Below, piece by piece: positions 16,701-24,901 of a stretch of 64,000 nucleotides of DNA. The stretch's first letter is position 1. The number at the start of each line of letters is the position of its first letter. Below the pieces are notes generated by a model. That model was not told the origin of the DNA and ran no database searches. It saw only the letters and a program-made list of their open reading frames with translations. This DNA comes from Vicinamibacterales bacterium. Lineage in GTDB: Bacteria; Acidobacteriota; Vicinamibacteria; Vicinamibacterales; UBA2999. The stretch is from the NCBI GenBank assembly GCA_041394705.1, contig JAWKHS010000004.1, forward strand, positions 372,001 to 436,000. The letters are read 5' to 3'. The position numbers and the translations under genes are program-made.

Positions 16701-17678
16701 ATGTTCTTCCGCGACCAGGTGATCGGGAAATACAAGATCCTGGCGCCGCTCGGCAGCGGGGGCTTCGGCTCGGTGTTCCTCGCCGAAGACACCTGGATCG
16801 ACAAGAAGGTGGCCTTGAAGGTGCCCCACCGGCAGGGGCTCGACTTCGGCGAGCTGCTGCGCGAGCCGCGCCTGCTGGCCACGCTCAACCACCCGAACAT
16901 CGTGACCGTCCTGACCGCCGAGCGCATCGAGGACGTCTTCTTCATCGTGATGGAGTACGTGCCCGGCGAGACGCTGGAGGCCATCTCGGATCGGGAGGGC
17001 GCCCTCAGCCTGGCCCGGGCCCTCGACTTCGCCTGCCAGATGTGCAACGCCGTCGATCACGCCCATACGCAGGGCGTCATCCACCGCGACCTGCGGCCGG
17101 GCAACGTGATCGTGACCGAGGCCGGCGTCGCGAAGGTGGCCGACTTCGGCACGTCCCGCTTCCTGGAGATCGCCGCCCACGGCACCACCGTCATCGGGAG
17201 CCCGCCCTACATGGCTCCCGAGCAGTTCTACGGCAAGGCCGTGTTCGCCTCCGACGTCTATTCCCTGGGCGTCACGCTGTACCAGCTCCTGACGGGCCGC
17301 CTGCCCTACGACGCGCCGGCGCCGACCGACCTCGACCGCCTCATGCGCGGCGAGCTCACCACCTCGCCACGGCTGCACAATCCCCGGATCCCCAAGGTGG
17401 TGGCCGACATCGTGATGAAGGCCATGGCCCCCGAAGTGTCGGCCCGCTACGCCCGGGCTCACGACCTGCTGGACGCCATCCTGGCCGCCCGCCCGGCCGC
17501 CGTCGCCGGACGCCGCCCGTGGCCCGCGGCGGGGCCCGCCGTTGCGCAGGACGACGCCAAGGACATCCGGGAGCGCCTCAGGGCTCGAGAGACGCCCGCG
17601 GCCCGCTTCTGCTGGCATTGCGGCAAGCCCCTCCACGCCCGGTCCGCGACCTGTCCTTTCTGCGGGGAGCCCCAGTAA
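16701..17678 (+). CDS. Ser/Thr protein kinase with C-terminal zinc ribbon
   Basis: A 325-residue active-looking Hanks-type kinase. The glycine loop is LGSGGFGSVFLAED, the ATP lysine sits in VALKVPH, the catalytic loop is IHRDLRPGNVIV, the metal-binding motif is DFGTS, and the activation segment ends in SPPYMAPEQ. After the kinase domain (about 8-265) an Ala-rich linker leads to a terminal CWHCG...CPFCG zinc ribbon (about 302-323). No membrane helix is seen, so it is probably cytoplasmic and the ribbon may bind a partner or nucleic acid. It precedes pilT by 92 bases on the same strand, so a link to twitching motility is possible but unproven. No cognate phosphatase is nearby. Confidence 0.9.
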   Translation: MFFRDQVIGKYKILAPLGSGGFGSVFLAEDTWIDKKVALKVPHRQGLDFGELLREPRLLATLNHPNIVTVLTAERIEDVFFIVMEYVPGETLEAISDREGALSLARALDFACQMCNAVDHAHTQGVIHRDLRPGNVIVTEAGVAKVADFGTSRFLEIAAHGTTVIGSPPYMAPEQFYGKAVFASDVYSLGVTLYQLLTGRLPYDAPAPTDLDRLMRGELTTSPRLHNPRIPKVVADIVMKAMAPEVSARYARAHDLLDAILAARPAAVAGRRPWPAAGPAVAQDDAKDIRERLRARETPAARFCWHCGKPLHARSATCPFCGEPQ

Positions 17679-17770
17679 CGGCAGAGCCGGGGTCGGGCTG
17701 CAGCCGCGGCCCGCTCGGGCCGATACGGGAAGCGAGCCGACCCTGACCTCCCGGGTCCAGGCACACGCCC

Positions 17771-18943
17771 ATGGACATCAACCAGCTGCTCAAAGACGCT
17801 TCGGCCCTCGGGGCGTCGGACGTCCACCTGAAGGTCGGCAACTACCCCGTCGTGCGGGTCAACGGGAAGCTCCGCCCGCTGAACCACGACGTGCGCCTCG
17901 ATCACGAGGCGCTGGTCACCATGGCGGCGACGATCATGTCCGCCAATCAGCGCCAGCGCTTCAAGGACGCGCAGGAGCTCGACCTCGCCTATAGCGTCGC
18001 CGGCCTGGGGCGCTTCCGGTGCAACGTCTTCCAGCAGCGCGGCACGATTGGCATCGTCCTCCGCGTGATCCCGATGGGCGTGCGGACCTTCGACGAACTG
18101 GACCTCCCGCCCGTCCTCCAGACGATCGCCGACGAACAGCGCGGCCTCGTGCTGGTCACGGGCACCACCGGCAGCGGCAAGAGCACGACGCTGGCGGCCA
18201 TGATCGACCACATCAACAGCAGCCGCGACACGCACATCATCACGATCGAGGACCCGATCGAGTACCTGCACCGCGACAACCTGTCGATCCTCAACCAGCG
18301 CGAGATCGGCAGCGACACGCGGTCCTTCGCCCACGCCCTGCGCAGCGCCCTGCGCCAGGACCCCGACGTCATCCTCGTCGGCGAAATGCGCGACGTCGAG
18401 ACGATCGAGACCGCGCTCCATGCCGCCGAGACGGGTCACCTGGTCTTCTCCACGCTGCACACCCTCGACGCCACCGAGACCATCAACCGCGTCATCTCGG
18501 TGTTCCCGCCACACCAGCAGAAGCAGATCCGGCTGCAGTTGGCCTCGGTGCTCAAGGCCGCGATCGCCCAGCGCCTCATCCCCCGCGTGGACGGCCAGTC
18601 TCGCGTGCCGGCGGTGGAGGTCCTGATCGCCACGCCGTTCGTCCGCGACTGCATCGTGGACAAGGAGAAGACGCACCTCATCAAGGGCGCCATCGCCCAG
18701 GGCACGTCGCAATACGGCATGCAGTCGTTCGACCAGTCGATCTTCAGTCTCTTCACGCGCGGGCTCGTCACCTACGAGGAGGCGCTCCGCTGGGCCTCGA
18801 ACGTCGACGAGTTCAAGCTGAAGGTGCAGGGCATCTCCACGACGGCGGACCTGTCGCGCGACCAGATGGCGTCGGCGCTCATGGACCGCCCCAACGCGGC
18901 GGTGGGCGCCGGTGCGCCGGAGATCACGCGCTTCGGAGGGTAG
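17771..18943 (+). CDS. pilT: Type IV pilus retraction ATPase PilT
   Basis: A hexameric ATPase of the secretion superfamily that powers pilus retraction and twitching. The 390 residues include an N-terminal PAS-like domain (ASDVHLKVGNYPVVRVNGKL), Walker A GTTGSGKST (about 135-143), the Asp box (IITIEDPIEYLH), Walker B region (DPDVILVGEMRDVET) and the His box (AAETGHLVFSTLHT). The C-terminal region is less like the classical PilT AIRNLIRE motif (TPFVRDCIVDKEKTH), so a PilT paralogue cannot be excluded. Other pilus genes are not in the window. recX begins inside its 3' end. Confidence 0.9.
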   Translation: MDINQLLKDASALGASDVHLKVGNYPVVRVNGKLRPLNHDVRLDHEALVTMAATIMSANQRQRFKDAQELDLAYSVAGLGRFRCNVFQQRGTIGIVLRVIPMGVRTFDELDLPPVLQTIADEQRGLVLVTGTTGSGKSTTLAAMIDHINSSRDTHIITIEDPIEYLHRDNLSILNQREIGSDTRSFAHALRSALRQDPDVILVGEMRDVETIETALHAAETGHLVFSTLHTLDATETINRVISVFPPHQQKQIRLQLASVLKAAIAQRLIPRVDGQSRVPAVEVLIATPFVRDCIVDKEKTHLIKGAIAQGTSQYGMQSFDQSIFSLFTRGLVTYEEALRWASNVDEFKLKVQGISTTADLSRDQMASALMDRPNAAVGAGAPEITRFGG

Positions 18944-19442
18944 CGGCCCGCTCGGCGAGGCCGACGCCGAGGCCCTCGCCCTGGCGTGGCTGGGGGCGCG
19001 GGACCTGTCGGCCGCGCAGGTGCGCCAGCGCCTCGCCCGCCGTGGGGCGCCGCCCGACGTGGTGGACGCCGTGGTCGCGGGCCTGACCGAGACGCGCGCG
19101 ATCGACGACGCGCGTGTCGCCCGTTCGGCCGCCCGGCTCCAGACCGCCGTGAAGGGACGCGGACCGGCGCGGGCCCGGGCCGCCCTCCGCGCCCTGGGAC
19201 TGTCCGACGCCGTGGCGGACTCCGCCCTCCGGCAGGCCTTCGAGGACGTGGACGAGCACGCGCTCCTGACCCGCGCCCTGGACAAGCGGCTGGGCGCCGC
19301 CCGCGGGCCCCTGCCTGCACCCGCCGTCCGGCGGCTGGTGTCGGCCCTGGTCCGCCAGGGGTTCGCGCCGGGCGCCGTGCTCGCGGCGCTGCGCCGCCGC
19401 GCCGTCGACGTCGGCGACGACGCCGCGACCGACCCGGAGTAG
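18912..19442 (+). CDS. recX: Regulatory protein RecX
   Basis: A small helical protein that binds RecA filaments and limits recombination. The GTG at 18912 gives 176 residues and overlaps pilT by 32 bases; a later start is possible since the first 15 residues are unlike the family. The core shows RecX three-helix repeats: ALAWLGARDLSAAQVRQRLARRG, then LTETRAIDDARVARSAARLQ (conserved Asp-Asp-x-x-Tyr/Ala region) and a terminal VSALVRQGFAPGAVLAALRR. recA is not present here, though recX-alaS adjacency (alaS follows after 59 bases) is a classical gene order. Confidence 0.85.
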   Translation: MRRRSRASEGSGPLGEADAEALALAWLGARDLSAAQVRQRLARRGAPPDVVDAVVAGLTETRAIDDARVARSAARLQTAVKGRGPARARAALRALGLSDAVADSALRQAFEDVDEHALLTRALDKRLGAARGPLPAPAVRRLVSALVRQGFAPGAVLAALRRRAVDVGDDAATDPE

Positions 19443-19501
19443 TCCGCCGCTGCCAGGCGCCCCCGCCGCGCTAGTGACCGCCGGGTCCGCGCCCGAGTAC
19501 C

Positions 19502-22201
19502 ATGACCGGGATGCACCCGAACGAGATCCGCCGGTCGTTCCTCGCCTACTTCGCGTCGCACGGCCACACGCCCGTCGCCAGCTCGCCGCTCGTCCCGCAC
19601 GACGACCCGACGCTGCTCTTCACCAACGCGGGCATGAACCAGTTCAAGGACGTGTTCCTCGGGCGGGAGTCGCGCCCCTATCGGCGCGCCGCCACCTCGC
19701 AGAAGTGCATGCGCGTCAGCGGCAAGCACAACGACCTCGAGAACGTGGGCCCGTCGCTGCGCCACCACACGTTCTTCGAAATGCTGGGCAACTTCTCGTT
19801 CGGGGACTACTTCAAGCACGACGCCATCGAGCTCGCCTGGCACCTGCTGACCCGCGAGTGGGGCCTGCCGCCCGAGCGGCTGCGCGTCACGATCTTCAAG
19901 GGCGAGGCCGGCGTCCCCCGCGACGACGAGGCCTACGGCCGCTGGCGCGACTTCGTCCCCGCCGACAGCATCGGCGAGCTCGGCACGGCCGACAACTTCT
20001 GGTCGATGGGCGACACGGGTCCGTGCGGCCGGTGCTCGGAGATCTACATCGACCGGGGCCCCGGCGTGCCCGGCACCGGCGACTTCATGGCCGATCTCGC
20101 CTCGGGCAGCGAACGGTTCGTCGAAATCTGGAACAACGTGTTCATGGAGTTCGACCGCTCCGCGGACGGCACGCTCACACCGCTCCCGGCGCCCTCGATC
20201 GACACGGGCATGGGCCTGGAGCGCATCTCGGCCGTGATGGCCGGCCGGATCTCCAACTACGACACGGCGCTCTTCACGCCCGTCCTCGAGGCGCTCGGCG
20301 CCCTCACGGGCCGGAGCCACGGCGGCACGCTCGACCCGGCCGACGTCTCCATGCGCGTCGTGGCCGACCACCTGCGCGCGATGACGTTCCTCATCGCCGA
20401 CGGCGTGGTCCCCTCGAACGAGTGGCGTGGCTACGTGCTGCGGAAGATCATGCGGCGGGCCATGCGACACGGCCGCAAGCTGGGGCTCACCGAGGCGTTC
20501 CTCTACACGCTCGTCGACGTCCTGGTGTGCGAGATGGGCGGCGCGTATCCGGAGCTCGTGGCGGGCCGCGACACCGTCGTCGCGATGGTCCGGAGCGAGG
20601 AGGACCGCTTCGAGGCCGTACTGTCCGGTCCGGGCATCGGGCGCGCGGAGCGCATCATCGAGACCAGCCGCGAGAGCGGCGTGTTCCCGGGCGACAAGGC
20701 GTTCATGCTCTACGAGACCTACGGGATGCCGCGGGACTTCGTGGAGGACCTGGCCGCCAGCGCCGGCCTTCGCTTCGACGCCGAGGGCTTCGAACGGACG
20801 CTGCAGGACGAGCAGGCCCAGGCGCGCCGGCACAGCGCGTTCGCCAGCAGGAAGGCGGAGCTTCCGGCAGAGACGCGGGCGGCCCTCCAGGGCCTCGCCG
20901 CCATCTTCACCGGCTACGAGCGCGAGACCGGCACGCCGACGGCGATCGCGGCGCTGCTCGATGCCGAACTTCGGCCGGTGCCGTCGCTGCCGGCGGGAGC
21001 GGCCGGCGTCGTCGTGCTGGCGGAGACGCCCTTCTACGTGGAGGCCGGCGGCCAGGTGTCGGACGCCGGCGTACTGCGGACGGAGGGCGGCATCGAGACG
21101 CCCGTCGTCGACGTCGTGCGGCTGGGCCCTGGCCTGCCGCGCGGCCACCGCATCGACGCGGCGGCGGCCGCCCTGGCGGTCGGCGACGTCGTCGTCCCGG
21201 ACGTGGACCACGCCCGGCGGGCGGCCATCCGTCGCAACCACACGGGGACCCACCTCCTCCACGCCGCGCTGCGCGCGGTGCTCGGCGGCCACGTCAAGCA
21301 GGCGGGGTCGCTCGTGGCGCCGGATCGCCTCCGGTTCGACTTCGTCCACGGCGGCGCCGTGACACCCGACGAACGGGGCCGCATCGAGACGGCCGTCAAC
21401 GACGCGATCATCGCGAACGACGACGTCGTGACCGTGGAAAAGGACACGGAGCAGGCGATCGCCGACGGCGCCACCGCGCTCTTCGGAGAGAAGTACGGCG
21501 ACCGCGTCCGGGTGGTGGCAGTGGGCGACGGCCGCTTCAGCACGGAACTGTGCGGCGGCACACACGTGGCCGCCACCGGTGACATCGGCCTCCTCGTGAT
21601 CACCGAGGAGTCCGGTGTGGCCGCGGGAGTCCGGCGCATCGAGGCGCTGACGGGCCCGGCCGCCCTCGGCTACCTCCGGCAGGCGCAGGCCGACCTGGCG
21701 CGAGCCTGTGAGGCCGCGCACACGACGCCGGAGCTGCTGCCGGGTCGCATCGAGCAGCAGGCGGCGCAGTTGGCCCGCGCGCTCAAGGACATCCGCGACC
21801 TGAAGACGGCGGCGGCCCTGGGCGGCTCGACGGGTGGCGCCGGCGCGGCGTCGTTCGAGTCGTCGGTCGGCGACTTCAGGGTGGTCGTCCGGCAGGTGGC
21901 GGACCTCGATCGCGAGGCCCTGCGCTCGCTGGCCGATCTCACCAAGTCGAAGCTGGGCGAGGGCGTCGTCTTCCTGGCCGGCCCGACGGCGGAGGGCCGG
22001 GTCGCCATGGTGGCGTCGGTGACACCAGGCGCGGCGAAGAAGGCCGCGGCCGGAGCGCTCGTGAAGCATCTGGCGCCGATCGTGGGCGGCGGCGGGGGGG
22101 GACGGCCCGACTTCGCCGAGGCCGGCGGGAAGGATCCGGCGAAGATCCCGGAACTGCTCGAGGCCGCGCGCGCTCACATCGAATCGCTGCTGAAGGCCTA
22201 A
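19502..22201 (+). CDS. alaS: Alanyl-tRNA synthetase
   Basis: Charges tRNA-Ala. The 899-residue protein has the full class II layout: aminoacylation domain opening with HPNEIRRSFLAYFASHGHTPV and FTNAGMNQFKDVFLG, then the tRNA-recognition helices and the editing domain. Editing-site zinc ligands are present in HTGTHLLH (about 582-589) and CGGTHVAATGDIG (about 684). The C-Ala domain closes the protein with the glycine-rich GGGGGGRPDFAEAGGKD. The start may be this ATG or another ATG 9 bases on (MHPNEI). Length and motifs are complete. Confidence 0.98.
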   Translation: MTGMHPNEIRRSFLAYFASHGHTPVASSPLVPHDDPTLLFTNAGMNQFKDVFLGRESRPYRRAATSQKCMRVSGKHNDLENVGPSLRHHTFFEMLGNFSFGDYFKHDAIELAWHLLTREWGLPPERLRVTIFKGEAGVPRDDEAYGRWRDFVPADSIGELGTADNFWSMGDTGPCGRCSEIYIDRGPGVPGTGDFMADLASGSERFVEIWNNVFMEFDRSADGTLTPLPAPSIDTGMGLERISAVMAGRISNYDTALFTPVLEALGALTGRSHGGTLDPADVSMRVVADHLRAMTFLIADGVVPSNEWRGYVLRKIMRRAMRHGRKLGLTEAFLYTLVDVLVCEMGGAYPELVAGRDTVVAMVRSEEDRFEAVLSGPGIGRAERIIETSRESGVFPGDKAFMLYETYGMPRDFVEDLAASAGLRFDAEGFERTLQDEQAQARRHSAFASRKAELPAETRAALQGLAAIFTGYERETGTPTAIAALLDAELRPVPSLPAGAAGVVVLAETPFYVEAGGQVSDAGVLRTEGGIETPVVDVVRLGPGLPRGHRIDAAAAALAVGDVVVPDVDHARRAAIRRNHTGTHLLHAALRAVLGGHVKQAGSLVAPDRLRFDFVHGGAVTPDERGRIETAVNDAIIANDDVVTVEKDTEQAIADGATALFGEKYGDRVRVVAVGDGRFSTELCGGTHVAATGDIGLLVITEESGVAAGVRRIEALTGPAALGYLRQAQADLARACEAAHTTPELLPGRIEQQAAQLARALKDIRDLKTAAALGGSTGGAGAASFESSVGDFRVVVRQVADLDREALRSLADLTKSKLGEGVVFLAGPTAEGRVAMVASVTPGAAKKAAAGALVKHLAPIVGGGGGGRPDFAEAGGKDPAKIPELLEAARAHIESLLKA

Positions 22202-22267
22202 GGTCCCGGACGGGACGCCACGATACGGTGAGGGGGAGGTCCCGCTCCACGGCCCCCCTGGGCCCTC

Positions 22268-22969
22268 GTGACGCCACCACGCCTCGCCTTCCTCGCCGCC
22301 GCATGGCTCACCGTCCTGGCCCCGCGGCCCGCCACTGCCCAGATCTACGCATGGCGGGACGCCGAGGGTCACATGGTCCTCTCGGACACCGCGCCCGCGG
22401 GCGGCGGACCGGTCCAGACCTTCACGGTGCCCAAGGCGCCGGGCGTGCGCGTCACCCGTCCGCCCGATGCCCGGTCCGCGGAGTTCGACCCGATCATCGA
22501 CGAACACGCCGCCCAGCACGGCGTGGACCCTGACCTGGTGCGCGCCGTCATCCAGGTGGAATCGGCGTTCAATCCGCGGGCCCTCTCACCGAAGGGCGCC
22601 ATGGGGCTCATGCAGCTGATGCCGGCCACGGCCGCGGAGCTGGGCGTGGGCAACCCCTTCGACCCGGCCCAGAACATCGGCGGCGGCGTGCGGTATCTGA
22701 AGCACCTGCTCACCCGGTACGACGACAAGGTGGAGCTCGCGCTCGCGGCCTACAACGCCGGCCCCGGCGCCGTGGACCGCTACGGCCAGTCCGTCCCGCC
22801 GTACCGCGAGACCCGGGACTACGTGCGGAAGATCACCAGGTCCGCGGGCACCGCCCCGCCCAAGCCCGCCACGCGCATCTACCGCTGGACCGAAGTCATC
22901 GACGGCCGCGAAGTGGTGCGCTATTCCGACCGTCCCCAGGGCACGCCCCGGGGCGCCGGCTCGCGCTGA
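22268..22969 (+). CDS. Periplasmic lytic transglycosylase with DUF4124 segments
   Basis: A 233-residue exported protein that probably cleaves peptidoglycan glycan strands. A signal peptide (about 1-24, ending ...RPATAQ) is followed by a DUF4124-like segment (IYAWRDAEGHMVLSDTAP). The SLT domain has the catalytic Glu in IQVESAFNPRALSPKGAMGLMQLMP, then LALAAYNAGPGAVDRYG. A second DUF4124-like strand pair is at the end (RIYRWTEVIDGREVVRYSDRP). The GTG start is chosen because it gives the signal peptide. It sits between alaS and rpsT and probably has its own promoter or reads through from alaS. Confidence 0.92.
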   Translation: MTPPRLAFLAAAWLTVLAPRPATAQIYAWRDAEGHMVLSDTAPAGGGPVQTFTVPKAPGVRVTRPPDARSAEFDPIIDEHAAQHGVDPDLVRAVIQVESAFNPRALSPKGAMGLMQLMPATAAELGVGNPFDPAQNIGGGVRYLKHLLTRYDDKVELALAAYNAGPGAVDRYGQSVPPYRETRDYVRKITRSAGTAPPKPATRIYRWTEVIDGREVVRYSDRPQGTPRGAGSR

Positions 22970-22974
22970 CTCTG

Positions 22975-22983
22975 TGCTATCCT
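22975..22983 (+). promoter_or_regulatory. rpsT: Extended -10 promoter of rpsT
   Basis: TGCTATCCT: TGC extension with TATCCT hexamer, 35 bases before the rpsT GTG, starting just after the preceding stop codon. Same form as the hrcA and leuS promoters. Confidence 0.45.
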
Positions 22984-23018
22984 TACGGTTTTGGCGCGTC
23001 AGCTAGAGGTGTGACTAC

Positions 23019-23285
23019 GTGGCGAAGAAGAATCCGTCGGCCCTGAAGGCCCATCGTCAGAACGTGAAGCGTCGCCGGAGCAACCGCGACATGCGCTCAG
23101 CGCTCCGCACCGGCCTCAAGGCCATCCGCGCGGCCCTGAACGCCGGCAAGATCGACGAGGCGAAGGCCCTGCTCGGCTCGGCCACCTCCCTGGTGGACCG
23201 GATGGCCGGCAAGGGCATCATCCACAAGAACACCGCCGGCCGCTACAAGTCCCGCATCGCGGCCCGCCTCAAGACCACCGCCTGA
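23019..23285 (+). CDS. rpsT: 30S ribosomal protein S20
   Basis: The 88-residue basic helical protein S20, which binds 16S rRNA early in small-subunit assembly. The start is MAKKNPSALKAHRQNVKRRR read from a GTG. The conserved IIHKNTAGRYKSRIAARL motif is near the end. An AGAGGTGTG segment upstream provides a plausible ribosome site. It stands alone on its strand and converges with holA, overlapping it by 17 bases at the 3' ends; this pairing of rpsT and holA back to back is seen in other bacteria. Confidence 0.97.
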   Translation: MAKKNPSALKAHRQNVKRRRSNRDMRSALRTGLKAIRAALNAGKIDEAKALLGSATSLVDRMAGKGIIHKNTAGRYKSRIAARLKTTA

Positions 23286-24285
23286 CGGGTCCCGCGGGCG
23301 TCCCTGGCGCCCCGGCGCACACGTCCACCACGACGGCCTCGATCACGTGGCGGGCCTCGCCACGTGACGACTTGATCGCGAGATCGGCGTCGAGCACCCG
23401 CCGAAGCGCCGCCCGGGCCCGTTCGTCGGGCCGCAGCCGTCCCACCGCCGCCCGAATCTGGCCCAGCACCATCGGCGCCGGCATTCCTCCGTCCACCAGC
23501 ACCTGCACTTCCCGGAGCGCGGCCGCCGGCTGTCCGGCCCAGATGGCCTTGCCCAGGGCGAAGTTTTCGCCCGGCTCCTCCACCGGCAGGACGACGTCGC
23601 GGACGTCGGAGGCGGCAATCGTTCCGGCGCTGCCGGCATAGAGCACGAGCTTGTCGAGTTCGGCCCGAAGGCGGGACAGGTTCAGCCCGGTGGCCTCCAC
23701 GAGCGCGCGCACCGCGGCCGCGTCCATCGTGACCTCGTCGGCCTGCAGGCGCCAGGCGATCCACCGTGCGGCGTCGTCGAGCGACTCGAGCGTGCCGCAG
23801 TCCACGACGACCGCCTGCTGCAGGAGCGCCTTCGTGATGCGGCGTCCGCGGTCGAGCGACGGCGCGTCGAGAACGAGCGTGGTGGTCGGTTCGGGTTTCG
23901 CCAGGTAGGCCTCGAATGCCTCCATCGGCGTGGCGGCCCGGGCCCGCCGCTTGCCGCCCGGCGCTTCGGCGGGGTCCTCGTCCCTGGCGCGACGCGGCGT
24001 GAGCAGCGCGTCGGCGTCGTGCAGCAGGATCAGGCGATGCGACGCCATCATCGGCAGCGTCCGGGCGCCGCTCACGATGGCCGAGAGCATCGCGTCCCGA
24101 TCCGCGGCCGTCGTCGCGTCGCGACCGTGGAAGGTCGCCACGTTGAAGGCGTGCAGCCCCTCCTCGACGATGGCGAGAAACGCCTGCGCGAGGTCGGTCC
24201 GAGACGGCACGTCGTCGCTTTCGAGCAGGTACAGCGGCGCGACGCTGCCCGAGGCGATCGACGCGCGGACCTTGGCGGGCGTCAC
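23269..24285 (-). CDS. holA: DNA polymerase III delta subunit
   Basis: Clamp-loader subunit that opens the sliding clamp. The 338-residue product begins APLYLLESDD, the usual HolA entry into a degenerate AAA+ domain without a Walker motif. The middle holds LDAPSLDRGRRITKALLQ and WRLQADEVTMDAAAVRALVEATGLNLSRLRAELDKL, the family's second domain. The collar region ends the protein (LGQIRAAVGRLRPDERAR). It is the last gene of the leuS-lptE-holA unit, 13 bases after lptE, a very common gene order. The Ser/Ala substitutions are typical for the poorly conserved family. Confidence 0.93.
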   Translation of the reverse strand: MTPAKVRASIASGSVAPLYLLESDDVPSRTDLAQAFLAIVEEGLHAFNVATFHGRDATTAADRDAMLSAIVSGARTLPMMASHRLILLHDADALLTPRRARDEDPAEAPGGKRRARAATPMEAFEAYLAKPEPTTTLVLDAPSLDRGRRITKALLQQAVVVDCGTLESLDDAARWIAWRLQADEVTMDAAAVRALVEATGLNLSRLRAELDKLVLYAGSAGTIAASDVRDVVLPVEEPGENFALGKAIWAGQPAAALREVQVLVDGGMPAPMVLGQIRAAVGRLRPDERARAALRRVLDADLAIKSSRGEARHVIEAVVVDVCAGAPGTPAGPVRRWS

Positions 24286-24298
24286 GCGGCTCGGCGCC

Positions 24299-24901
24299 TC
24301 AAAACGCCTCGAAGATGGCGCTCACGACCGAGCGCGCAAAATCGGTCGACAGCCGGTCGACGGCGGCGCGCTCCTGGTCGATGAACGCCCCGGCGCCCGC
24401 GCTCGCCGCCAGGCCCGCGCTGCCTGCGCTCGCCAGTTCGTACTCGTCGCTGAAGGACAGCGACGGGTTCTCCCAGATCACGCGCTGCTGCTTGACGTCC
24501 GAGAACGAGACGCTCACGACGACCGTGAAGCGGTAACGGCTGGCCTGCTGGCTCGGGTTGAACCCGGCCGGCGCCGCGCCGATGTTCACGATGGTCCCCC
24601 GGACCACGGCGTCCACGCCCGTGTCGGCCGGCAGGACCTGGTAGCGCCCGCGACTCTGGAACTCGACCCGCACCTTCTCGGTGAAGATCTGCTCCATCGG
24701 CGAGTACGGCGTCTGGTTGCCGAACATGGGCACCCCGACCGACTGGATGTAGTCGGGAATCGTGTTGCCGCGTCCCGCCAGGGCGTATCCGCAGCCCAGG
24801 CCGACGAGGCCCAGTCCGGGCAGGCACGCGCGGAGGATCGCCCGCCGTCCCATGCGGTGGCCGGGGCGCCACGCGACCCCGACTCCGCCGCCGCCCGTCA
24901 T
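24299..24901 (-). CDS. lptE: LPS-assembly lipoprotein LptE
   Basis: Outer-membrane lipoprotein that plugs the LptD translocon and helps place LPS on the cell surface. The first ATG (24901) overlaps the leuS stop (ATGA). A second ATG at 24853 gives a cleaner signal peptide (MGRRAILRACLPGLGLVGLGC). The lipobox-like GLGC precedes the conserved GYALAGRGNTIPDYIQSVGVPMFGN start of the mature LptE domain. Total 200 residues from the first start. Position between leuS and holA is the classical lptE location. Which start is used is open. Confidence 0.9.
   Translation of the reverse strand: MTGGGGVGVAWRPGHRMGRRAILRACLPGLGLVGLGCGYALAGRGNTIPDYIQSVGVPMFGNQTPYSPMEQIFTEKVRVEFQSRGRYQVLPADTGVDAVVRGTIVNIGAAPAGFNPSQQASRYRFTVVVSVSFSDVKQQRVIWENPSLSFSDEYELASAGSAGLAASAGAGAFIDQERAAVDRLSTDFARSVVSAIFEAF

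Noticed and set aside
17708..17721. Short inverted repeat GGCCCG-CT-CGGGCC between the kinase gene and pilT
   Set aside because: Two-base loop, no T-run, and such repeats are expected by chance at this base composition.
17459..22519. A 1686-codon open frame on the minus strand opposite the kinase, pilT, recX and alaS
   Set aside because: Antisense to four clear genes, biased composition and no domain; a GC artefact. Similar shadows occur opposite the penicillin-binding protein and ETF genes.
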